Shown here in pieces: positions 11,642 to 21,392 of a stretch of DNA of 64,000 nt. The stretch is from assembly GCF_000208745.1 (NCBI RefSeq), contig NC_030851.1, forward strand, positions 4,811,956 through 4,875,955. The letters run 5' to 3'. Origin of the DNA: Theobroma cacao (taxonomy: Eukaryota > Streptophyta > Magnoliopsida > Malvales > Malvaceae). The position numbers and the translations under genes are program-made. The stretch's first letter is position 1; every line of letters begins with the position of its first letter. The notes under the pieces are model-generated. The model was not told the DNA's origin. It was given only the letters and a program-made list of their open reading frames with translations, and did not search any database.

Positions 11642-13879
11642 ATGCCCTTATTAAACCTCCAAATTCACCGTTCACTCTCTTCCTCCTCCTCGCCCGCCGA
11701 TGCCCTCCTCGCGGGCAAAGCCCTAACTTTCCTCAAGCGCCACCCTTACCACTTAAATTCCCTCACTTCCAATTTCACTCCTGAAGCAGCTTTCTGTTTA
11801 CTTCTCAAGTCCCAAAACGATCAAACCCTAATCCTGAAATTCTTAAAATGGGCTCGACCCCACCCGTTCTTCACCCCTCAGTGCAAATGCCTCACTCTCC
11901 ACATCCTCACCAAATTCAAGCTCTACAAATCAGCACAATCCCTAGCAGAGGACCTCGCCGTTAATACGTCCGATGATGAAAAGGGTAGTTTCGTCTTTCA
12001 ATGCCTCAAGGAAACCTACCATTCGTGTGCTTCAAGCTCCTCTGTTTTTGACTTGGTGGTAAAATCTTATGCCCGTTTGAAATTGATTGTTAAGGCTCTT
12101 AATATTGTTAATTTAGCTAAATTTAATGGTTTTATGCCTGGGGTTTTATCTTATAATGCTATTTTAGACGCGGTGATTAGGTGTAAAAAGCCGGTTAGAT
12201 TTTCTGAGGAGGTTTTTGCCGAGATGATTAGACATGGGGTAACACCAAATGTTTTTACTTATAACATTTTGATTAGGGGTTTTTGCACGGCGGGGAATTT
12301 ATATATGGGTTTAAGGTTTTTCAGTGAAATGGAGAGAAAGGGTTGTTTGCCGAATGTGGTTACTTATAATACCTTAATTGATGCACATTGTAAGTTGAAG
12401 AAGATTGATGGTGCATTTAAGTTGTTGAGGGCAATGGGATTGAAGGGTTTGGAGCCAAATTTGATTTCTTATAATGTGATCATCAATGGGTTGTGTAGAG
12501 AAGGTAGGATGAAGGAAACAAGTGAGGTACTTCGGGAGATGAGTTGGAAAGGTTTCTCTCCGGATGAGATTACTTATAATACACTTGTAAATGGGTATTG
12601 TAAAGATGGCAACTTTCATCAAGCACTGGTTTTGCATGCAGAGATGGTGAGGAATGGCTTGACTCCAAATGTCATTACTTATACTTCATTGATTAATAGT
12701 ATGTGCAAGGCTGGGAATATGAACAGAGCAATGGAGTTTTTTGATCAGATGCATGTTAGAGGACTTCGTCCAAATGAGAGAACTTATACTACTTTGATTG
12801 ATGGGTTCTCCCAGCAAGGACATTTAAATGAAGCTTATCGGTTACTAGATGAAATGGGTAGGAACGGATTTTCACCTTCGCTAGTTACTTATAATACTCT
12901 TATTAATGGACACTGTATGGTTGGAAGCGTAGAAGAGTCTTTAAAATTGATACAGGATATGGTGGGAAAAGGGTTGGCGCCAGATTTAGTAAGTTATAGT
13001 ACAATTGTTTCTGGATTTTGTAAAAGCCAGGATTTGGAGAGGGCATTCCGAATGAAGCAGGAGATGGTTGAGAAAGGATTTTTACCAGATGCAATTACAT
13101 ATTCATCATTGATTCAAGGTCTGTGTCAGCAGAGTAGACTTACTGAAGCTTGTGATCTTTTCCAGGAGATGCTGAATGCTGGTGTCACTCCTGATGAATT
13201 TACATATACTACCTTAATTAATTCTTATTGCAAAGAAGGGGATATAGAGAAGGCTTTTCTTTTGCATGATGAAATGGTTCAGAAGGGCTTACTTCCTGAT
13301 GTTGTTACCTATAGTGTGCTCATCAATGGTCTCAATAAACAAACTAGGACAAGGGAAGCAAAAAAGCTTTTGCTCAAGTTGTTTTATGATGAGTCTGTCC
13401 CAAGTGATGTCATGTATAATACGCTGATAGAGAACTGTAGGAATATTGAATTTAAAAGTGTTTTAGCTCTTATGAAGGGATTCTGTATGAATGGTTTGAT
13501 GAAAGAGGCTGAACGAGTTTTTGAGTCGATGCTTCAGAGAAACTATAAACCTGATGAAGCCGTATATAATGTTATTATACATGGTCATTGTAGAGGTGGA
13601 AATATTCAGAAGGCATATGATCTGTATAAAGAAATGGTGAATTTAGGTTTTGTTCCTCATACTCTGACTGTTATTGCTCTGGTTAAAGCGCTATTCATGG
13701 ATGGTAAGACTGACAAGATAAGTCAAGTCATAGCAAACACAATTAGAAGCTGTAAGCTTATTGATGCTGAGCTTGCTAAAGTACTTGTTGAGATAAACCA
13801 TAAAGAAGGGAACATGGATGCAGCTTTCAATGTCCTTACTGAAATGGCCAAGGATGGCCTTCTTCCAAACAGTGGCTGA
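11642..13879 (+). CDS. EMB2745: P-class pentatricopeptide repeat protein, EMB2745-like, 745 aa
   Basis: Single-exon PPR gene. PPR proteins bind organellar RNA in a sequence-specific way and act in its processing, stability or translation. About 16 P-type repeats of roughly 35 residues run from about residue 134 to near the C-terminus. Each shows the typical VxTYNxLIxGxCxxG helix A and the EMxxKGxxP linker. The N-terminal region is Ser/Arg-rich and low in acidic residues, compatible with an organelle-targeting peptide. From memory, the sequence follows Arabidopsis At5g39710 (EMB2745) along its whole length, including the N-terminal segment around CKCLTLHILTKFKLYKSAQ and the C-terminal KVLVEINHKEGNMD. 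The frame stays open 15 bases upstream, but only with a TTG, so I take the ATG at 11642. No E or DYW domain is present, so RNA editing is unlikely. Confidence 0.9.
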   Translation: MPLLNLQIHRSLSSSSSPADALLAGKALTFLKRHPYHLNSLTSNFTPEAAFCLLLKSQNDQTLILKFLKWARPHPFFTPQCKCLTLHILTKFKLYKSAQSLAEDLAVNTSDDEKGSFVFQCLKETYHSCASSSSVFDLVVKSYARLKLIVKALNIVNLAKFNGFMPGVLSYNAILDAVIRCKKPVRFSEEVFAEMIRHGVTPNVFTYNILIRGFCTAGNLYMGLRFFSEMERKGCLPNVVTYNTLIDAHCKLKKIDGAFKLLRAMGLKGLEPNLISYNVIINGLCREGRMKETSEVLREMSWKGFSPDEITYNTLVNGYCKDGNFHQALVLHAEMVRNGLTPNVITYTSLINSMCKAGNMNRAMEFFDQMHVRGLRPNERTYTTLIDGFSQQGHLNEAYRLLDEMGRNGFSPSLVTYNTLINGHCMVGSVEESLKLIQDMVGKGLAPDLVSYSTIVSGFCKSQDLERAFRMKQEMVEKGFLPDAITYSSLIQGLCQQSRLTEACDLFQEMLNAGVTPDEFTYTTLINSYCKEGDIEKAFLLHDEMVQKGLLPDVVTYSVLINGLNKQTRTREAKKLLLKLFYDESVPSDVMYNTLIENCRNIEFKSVLALMKGFCMNGLMKEAERVFESMLQRNYKPDEAVYNVIIHGHCRGGNIQKAYDLYKEMVNLGFVPHTLTVIALVKALFMDGKTDKISQVIANTIRSCKLIDAELAKVLVEINHKEGNMDAAFNVLTEMAKDGLLPNSG

Positions 13880-16250
13880 ACTGCATTTGCTGGGGAAGGA
13901 TGGGCAGAATGAAATATAAATCGATGAGCCCTTGATAAATGGTAATGACCATGCACGTTATTCATACACAGAGGGCATTATGTAGGAAGCGGGCTGAATG
14001 GCATAGCTTTCCTGGTTTCAGTAATCTTCAAATACGAAGGAGGCTTGTCATGTCTGCTACTAATTGTTATCATGATAATGCCGAAAGCCCTTGAAGCACA
14101 CTGTTGGGATTACATTTTTTGGGACTTTACATCTCTGTTACTGCCAGCAACTCAAGAGGTATTTAAGTTCCATCATACTGTACATGCTTAAGCTGTTTAT
14201 AACAACAAAAATTATGGCAATTCTACTGCATTTTGTTTAAATTACTTTCTGCTCTATGTTCATCAGTGGCACACTATGTGTGGATGTCCACGACAACTCT
14301 ACAAGTTATTCTTGAAGCTCCTTTGGGAAGATTGATTCTGTTTTCACGTTAATTTGACCAAGGTTATTATTAAGTTGACAAAGAAGAGCAGCTTGGATAC
14401 GTACAACAAATGGGAGACTTCGATTAATGATAACTAATCTCCGCACTCTTTCAGAAGGGTTCCAAAACCGTGAGATGAAGCCAGGGGTTTCTTGAAGTAA
14501 CTGCTGATTTTCTGGCAAATCCATTCTTTAAATGGAAAAATATTTGCGGTTCTTCAACAAGGCACGAAGGACACTCTTCCCATGGAATCCAGTATATCGG
14601 TGCTGAACGTTCAAACTTGTTGTCTGCAGTCTGCACTACTCCCTTGGCACTTGTAATTTGTGAAGTGCTTACACATTCATTTAGTCGTTGGATAGATTTA
14701 TTGAAGCCTTTATATTTTGCCTTTTCTTTCTTTAACTTGAATTCTTCATATTTCATTTTTACCAAAATAAATATCACCTTACATGAATGAACAAGATTTC
14801 TTAGTAAAGAAACTGCAAAAAGCAAAGGAGATGTTTGTTTTGAATCCTTTATCTCTTCTAGTGCTGAACATGTAGTAATTAGTCATTGTAAATAACTGTG
14901 TACGCTCGAATAGAAATTTCCAAAGAGTCACTGCACTAAGAATAAGGTAAGCATTTACATGAAAAGTGTCTTCGACTTTCAGGCACATAGATTCGAAAAG
15001 GGAGAGGACAAGCATGGGGTGGATCTTACTTCTAGCCCAACCTGAATCAAAAAGAGTATCTCATTGACTTGTCCAGGATTCCAAAAATATTCCTCAAGGA
15101 CTTTATTAAAAAATACATCTCCTTACAACAGGACAGAAAAGAACACTACCACAATTTTACTTCCAACATGTATAGGATGTATCTCTTCATCTATACCACT
15201 TATGTAGGTCAATGGAGCTCCGTTGCTTTCCCATATACTTACGCACATCCTCCAGTACCTCTTGGCTTTATCCAGATGAATCATTCAAGCATATTTACAT
15301 TAGGGTCTTGTAAACTAGGATCTATGAAACCTACAAGACCATAACTAGGCAGTTGCTACTCCAGCTTCACCTCAAGTTAAAGCAATGATCAGCTGGTACT
15401 CTAGCAGCGCATGTCTTCACTGATCAACCTACTAGAGACCTTAGACCTTCAAGAAAGATGTGAGAAAAATGAAGATATAGGATAGGAGCAGGAAGGCATG
15501 GTGCCGTTTATTTTTGATGAATATGATGAACACTAAAGATGACTAAGGCATGGGCAAGAAAAAGCTTACAAAATCCCTCTTACAGAACCTAAGAAAAGAA
15601 TATGTGCCTATTGCACATTGTCGCACTCCGTACAAGGTCCAACAGAGGAGGAGCAAAAGAACATCATATATCATGAAGATTCATGCCAAAAATGACCATT
15701 TCATACTAAAAAACAAGAGAGAGCAAGAAAGCAAATGCACTTGCAGCACAGGGCAGACAGGGAAAGATGCCAGAGAATAAAAGCTAATGCAGATGGGAAC
15801 ACAATACAAGATTGCTCTTAATATATCCTTAAACTAGAACTCCAGAAAAAGAATTCTTTCTATCAAATGCTATAGGGTCAACTTAACATAGTAGTCACAA
15901 CTATGTACATCAAAGCAAATAATAACTAATCAAGCAAAAGATGAGAAAAGCATCCATCAATTAATAAGATGAAACTAAAACTTTGGCATTGCCAGATTTA
16001 AACTCATAACTTTCTTATTTTCAACTTGCAATGCCAGGTTAGTTTGCCACAGCAGTTAATGATAAAGTCCCTACATATCAACTATCAACTTTACTTATCA
16101 CAAAATCTACTTCTATTGCTTACCAGAAAAATATGAAAAATAGTGAGTGAAATCACACATGTTATCTCATCCATGTTAGAAGTACACAAAAGCATATTCT
16201 TACAGATAAACAAGGTTAAAAAAATCAACCTTTTCTCAAAAGTGAACATA
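13880..16250. other. Spacer between the PPR and ALP1-like genes
   Basis: About 2.4 kb without a gene I can support. Several ORFs of 60-124 codons occur on both strands, such as the minus-strand set at 14306-15015. They have no recognisable domain and are interrupted by stops between frames. Part of the left end is probably PPR 3' untranslated sequence, and part of the right end the 3' untranslated region of the ALP1-like gene. Confidence 0.55.
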
Positions 16251-17633
16251 TTATCGGGAGGAAAGCCTTTGGTGCAAATCATCCGCCAATGCCTGTCTCA
16301 AGCTTTCCCCAAAATAATAAAACTGCTTCTCACTCTCAAGCACCCTTGCCAGAGCCCCATTTTCATCAGGATCCTTCCGAATCTCAGGCTCAGGCTCTCT
16401 CGCAATCTGACACAAATTATGCAACACACAACAAGCAACAATCGTTTGCGGTGCATGATTGAGTCCCACATTCAAATCTTGAAGAATCCTCCACCTTGTT
16501 TTCAGTAGCCCTATTGCGTCCACCACCACAGACCTCCCTTTCATCAGCATCCCATCAAACAAATTTTGTGCCGGTGTCCCAGCCCCATCCGGAGAGAAGG
16601 GTGTCATCAAAAATGACAATAAAGGATAACACCAATCTCCAACAATATAAGGCCTAACATGATGACCCCTAACATTGATCATCTTATCCCAGACAATATC
16701 CCCTGAAGTAAGCCTATTATACAACAAACTATCCCTAAAATGCGTAGCATCATCTGCCCCACCAGGAGCTTTAACACAAACATCCCAGAAAATTTTTCTA
16801 TGGTCAGCAACAACCTGAAGCAAAACTGAATCATACCCGTATTTGGATTTATAACAATTCATCAAATTCCTGTCAAGTTTCAAGCCACGGACCTTCATCG
16901 GGCTTCCATCAATAGCTCCACAAATGTTGGGCAGTGAAGTAAGTTCCTCGAAACCCTGAGTAGTTTCGATCAACCTTCTGCGAGAAACTGGGATCTTAAT
17001 GAACTCCGGGTAGAGCTTAGTGGCCAAGAGACGAGTCACCATGTTCGTGATTTTTGAAACGAGGTAAGGGTCCAGAGAAGAGCGTGAAGCGATGGTTTTA
17101 GCAGAGTAGCCATGGGAGAGACGGGAAAGAACCATGGCTACGGCGTAATCAGAGGGAAGGGAAAGATTTGAGGCGGTTATAAAAGGTTTGAGCTTCTCAA
17201 CCACGGTGGTAAAAACGGGGTAGGAGAGTCCGTACAAGGACCGCCATAGGGCGTCACGGAATTGGGCGTCCATGGTCCAGATGTGGTCGGTAGAGAGAGC
17301 ACGAAAAGCTGAGATGGAGAAGTAGGAGGAAGACGAAGGAGAAGGAGAAGGAGAAGGAGAGGAATTGGGTTCTCTGTTCTCTGACGAAGGTGAAGAATTC
17401 TTGGATCCTTTCTTGGAAGAAGAAGTGGCGAGGAAGGAAAGGAGGGAGGCAAGGGTGAAGAAGAGAAGAGGGGCAGGGGAAGAGGAGGAAAGCAGAGAGG
17501 AAGGAGAGGAAGGGGAAGGGGAGGAAGTGGGAGGAGGCGAAGAGGAGGCAGGGGAAAGGAGGGAAGTGGTGGGGTCAAGAGAGTTGTGGAGGTGAAGGAG
17601 ATTTGATAACATTAGCAAGAAAGTTTCATCCAT
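16251..17633 (-). CDS. ALP1-like / HARBI1-type DDE nuclease-derived protein, 460 aa
   Basis: Intronless gene of the DDE_Tnp_4 (PIF/Harbinger transposase-derived) family. The best-known plant member, ALP1, antagonises Polycomb silencing, and close relatives are of unknown function. The first 110 residues are Ser/Pro low-complexity. The nuclease-like domain covers about 225-405. The expected acidic positions are D242 (in ICGAIDGSPMK), D333 (in VGDWCYPLL) and D372 (in VVVDAIGLLKTRW). The third site is Asp where active Harbinger transposases usually have Glu. The C-terminal ACCVLHNLC motif is typical. No terminal inverted repeats or partner Myb/SANT gene are seen nearby, which supports a domesticated host gene over a mobile copy. 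The start is the first ATG after upstream stops. Confidence 0.87.
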   Translation of the reverse strand: MDETFLLMLSNLLHLHNSLDPTTSLLSPASSSPPPTSSPSPSSPSSLLSSSSPAPLLFFTLASLLSFLATSSSKKGSKNSSPSSENREPNSSPSPSPSPSSSSYFSISAFRALSTDHIWTMDAQFRDALWRSLYGLSYPVFTTVVEKLKPFITASNLSLPSDYAVAMVLSRLSHGYSAKTIASRSSLDPYLVSKITNMVTRLLATKLYPEFIKIPVSRRRLIETTQGFEELTSLPNICGAIDGSPMKVRGLKLDRNLMNCYKSKYGYDSVLLQVVADHRKIFWDVCVKAPGGADDATHFRDSLLYNRLTSGDIVWDKMINVRGHHVRPYIVGDWCYPLLSFLMTPFSPDGAGTPAQNLFDGMLMKGRSVVVDAIGLLKTRWRILQDLNVGLNHAPQTIVACCVLHNLCQIAREPEPEIRKDPDENGALARVLESEKQFYYFGESLRQALADDLHQRLSSR

Positions 17634-19241
17634 TGAGAAAGGAAAGGAGGGCGACTTACTCTCCAGATTCTGGATTTCGGAGCGTTAGGGTTTTTGGGTT
17701 TGGGGAAGAAAACGAAGATGGGGGACTTGGGTGTGAGTTTTGGGTTGGGGTTGGTCTTATTTTCACTTGAATGCGGAGAAAAACATCAACTTTGACACCA
17801 TTATGTTTACCTCCTTTCCTTCTGAAATCTTTCTGCAGAGGGAGGCAAGGAAAAGGAACTTGGTTTCAGCCGAAGCAACAACCGGAGGGTGTGAAGAGAG
17901 TTTTGATTAGCTAGGTCACCTTGTCGGGGAAATCTAGTGAAGGAGTGGGCTCACAGCTGGTGTGGCATGGGAGTCAAAGCAACAGAGTGTCTTTCCTTTG
18001 TCACTTGATCGGAACATCATTCATGTTTCAGAACAAACCTCGTTTTTCACTTTGGGTGTTTAAATTTATGCAGCTGAAATCTGTACAATCTTCAATTAAG
18101 ATTCCCATTGTTCATTACCTGCTCTCTTTTATGGAACTAAATTATCAGATTCTATGCATTACTACATTCCCACTTGTTAATGCCTTTTCTTTTAAATATC
18201 CAATTCCAAACTCTTTTCATTTACTTATTCTCCATCTCTTTTTCTCTTTTTTTTTTTTGTTCCTATAAATGTTTATTGTACTTCAAATACAGTGTGTCAA
18301 ACATAACAAAGTCTGAGATAAATTTTGTTGATTATGATGAATATATAAAGCTATTCAATTAATGTTCAATTAAGTTTAATATAGCAAACTAAAATTCAAT
18401 TAAATCTACTTCAATGAATATACATGTAAAAATAAACATTTGAGAGGAAAAAAAAAAAAAGAAGCAGGGAACAACCAATTTATTTTCATAAGATAAACTG
18501 CTCATAAATTCTTAGTGATTTAAACTTTTTTTATATCGCATCATGTAATTTGATTTTTTTTATTAATATTTTCTAGATACGTTATATTTTTAAATAAAAT
18601 TATATTTTTAATTTCACTCAATGATATTATTAACATATTTAAAAGTATTTTCCTAATTTTATTTGATAAAAATAAGAATTTAACCTTTATAAAAAAAATG
18701 TAATGCGGAAAAAGTAAAAATCATATAAAAGTAATTAGAGCTTATATTTGTTTCTTAACTTTTCCTATAAACACTATAAACAAATCTTTATTTATAGTAA
18801 AATCACAATATATGGATTTTAAAATCATATTATGATATATCATGAGATATCCTAATTTTTTATATTCAATATTAATTTATTTAACTGACCTTACATAACA
18901 TAAACTTACAGTAGACAGTAGCCTTAATACAGAAAATACTGTCATCAAATTTATTTATTTATTTATTGCCGAAAGGAAGAAGATACGGCTATCTTTCTTA
19001 TGAAATTGCCAACGGAAAATAAGAAAAAGGGCCGACCCAACAACCCGGTTGAAGCGAGATATCCGTTTTGTCGGTTTTGGATCCAGTCACCGGTTAAACA
19101 GGAAGCAAACCCGCTCGATTCAATTCCCTTTTGAAACAAGGAAGAAAGAATCTAGGGTTTGACAGCAATTCCGAAAATCATCAATAATTAGCACCCAAAT
19201 TTTGAATAATTAGCATCCTAACGGTTCAGATTGTCGCAGCC
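17634..19241. other. Divergent intergenic region between ALP1-like and ZOP1 genes
   Basis: About 1.6 kb that must hold the promoters of both divergently transcribed neighbours. The first 130 bp is G-rich and fits the ALP1-like 5' leader. From 18240 onward it is AT-rich with poly-T and poly-A tracts. No ORF with a recognisable domain is present. Confidence 0.6.
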
Positions 19242-21392
19242 ATGACTGAGGTACTCCCCAAAGCCTTCTTCTTTTAATTTTATTCGCTTACAATCAATTA
19301 GGAAATTGAAACCTCAGCTTTTCACTCTTTTTTTGTTTTAATGCTTGAGATTATGGATGAATTCCCCTGATTTCTTTTATACATTGTGTGTCGTGATTAA
19401 ATTACAGTAAAATTTTGAATGGATTAAGTGCCTTTATTGTTTTGTAGTTCTTTTGTTTTTGCCCAGTTATTTGCTTGTATTTGCATTAATTTTCTCTTTT
19501 TTTTCTTCTTGTGTTCAGTATTGGGTGAGTCAGGGTAATAAATGGTGTGATTTCTGCAAAATCTTCATATCGAATAACCCATCAAGTATTCGAAACCATG
19601 AGCTGGGTCAACGGCACAAAGAAAATGTTGCTAAGAGGCTTACTACTATGCGGAAAGAGAGTGCAGCCAAAGAGAAAGAACAGAAGGAAGCGGTCCGTGC
19701 ACTTGAACAAATTGAAGCTGTAAGTAACCTAACCTTCTATATGGTTTTGCTTTATGCCTTTTGCTTGTTTTAATAATTATTATCACTTAACAATGTTTGC
19801 CAGAAAGCTAAGCGGAGTTATCAGAAGGATGTTGCAAATTTTGAGGCAAGAGATTCTAATGCTCAAGCATTAGATGGTCAAGAAGGTAAGTACAAGTCAT
19901 CTTCAACTTCCAATCTTTTAAGATACTTGTTATGGTTGTAATCCAAGTTTTTGGAATATGTTAAGCATATGATTATGTTGCATCCAGATCATGGACTATT
20001 GTCTTTGTTAGTAAGTTTTTTATGAAATTTTTATTTGCAGTCATTACCTGCCTGATTTTATGGTCTTAAAATCATTTTATTCGGCTTTGGGCTATTAAAG
20101 AAACTGAGCATGAGGATGACTCACAGAGGAGTGAGAAGTTTGTTTAATTCATTATTGTATTCCGTTTAAATAGGAGAATGTCAAACCTAAGTTTAGCTGA
20201 GATAAACAGGTACATGAAATTGAGGCATTCTTCATGCAGCTGTGTTACTAAACTTACTTGATTAACAGTGGAGTTTTGGAGTTTGGATTATAGCACAAAA
20301 ATGAATGTCTAAGCTAGTTTATTTATTACACTTCTTTCAATCATGAGCATGAGTCTTGTTCAACACATTCGGTTGTGCCGATACTTTCCTAGACATGATT
20401 CAAGATACCTGAGCTCGAACAGTAAAAAAATTTCATTGGTTGCATTCTGGTCCAAAGTCACTTTGCCTGTTTCTTTGTCTTTGGTGGTTTGCCATGCTTT
20501 TTTTTTTTTTCCAAAAATCACTCTAGATATATTTGGTACAAAACTTACTTTAGATTTTAGGTTTAGTCTTCTATCGCACTGCAAAAGCTGCCATGCAGAC
20601 CCTGCTTAACTTTTGTTTTTGTGCTAACTTGGTAGTTGATGCCCAAGAAGCAGGCCTGATGGATATGTGGCCTTAATCCCTATCAGGTCCAATGTCTTAT
20701 TTTTGGTTTACAAATCGGGCATTTTTTATTATTATTATCTGAATGCATATGATATTATTTGGTTTCTGTATCATTTTTACATTGAGTTTAGTGCTGTTCT
20801 AATTGATATAGTTTGATGCAGACTGGGACTATGACAGTAGTTCAGGCTATTACTACAATCAAAGCAATGGTTTATACTATGATCCAAAGTCAGGCTTTTA
20901 CTATTCTGATGCTATAGGTATGAATCTGCAATTGGACTTTAAAGTTTTTCACTTTCTTTCGTCTCTGAGATAATCTATTAGATTATATGTTATTTGTGGT
21001 ATATTTTACTTAGAGGGAATGCAACAGGGAGGTGGGTGACACGGGAAGAGGCATACTCCACGACTCAAGTTTCATCAAATCCTAAATCAAAAGATCTTAG
21101 TTTGAAAAAGTCATTTCCAACTTCAGGGGTGCGACCAGTTGCAGAAAGCAAAAGTGCTGCTAAAAGTCCAAATGACGCTGCACCTGGGCCTGTCGTTTCA
21201 GCTTCTTTAAATCCCATGAGATCTGCTAAAGGTGCTCCATCATCACTTGCTGTTAAGAGAAAAAGGCAAGATGAGAAGCCCAAGGCTATATCTAAAGAAG
21301 AGGACGCTGCACTAAAAGCAAGGGAAGCTGCAAGGAAGAGAGTTGAAAAGAGAGAAAAACCATTGCTTGGTCTGTACAATGGATCTCGCTGA
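19242..21392 (+). CDS. ZOP1: ZOP1-like zinc-finger and OCRE-domain protein, 5 exons, 250 aa
   Basis: Nuclear nucleic-acid-binding protein. In Arabidopsis, ZOP1 acts in pre-mRNA splicing and in RNA-directed DNA methylation. Exons: 19242-19250, 19519-19719, 19804-19885, 20822-20917, 21028-21392. All have GT-AG borders and consistent phases. The first coding exon holds only Met-Thr-Glu. The N-terminus MTEYWVSQGNKWCDFCK carries a U1/matrin-type zinc finger with C13, C16, H30 and H36. A Lys/Glu-rich helix follows. Residues about 98-140 form an OCRE-like repeat of aromatic residues (DYDSSSGYYYNQSNG then GLYYDPKSGFYYSD). The C-terminus KREKPLLGLYNGSR matches the conserved family end. The length is close to that of Arabidopsis ZOP1 (about 240 aa). 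Confidence 0.9.

Noticed and set aside
14306..15015. Cluster of minus-strand ORFs (72-124 codons)
   Set aside because: They overlap in different frames and show no domain, splice-linked continuation or conserved motif.
17365..17595. Plus-strand Glu/Arg-rich ORF opposite the start of the ALP1-like gene
   Set aside because: It is the mirror of the Ser/Pro low-complexity N-terminus on the minus strand and has no domain of its own.
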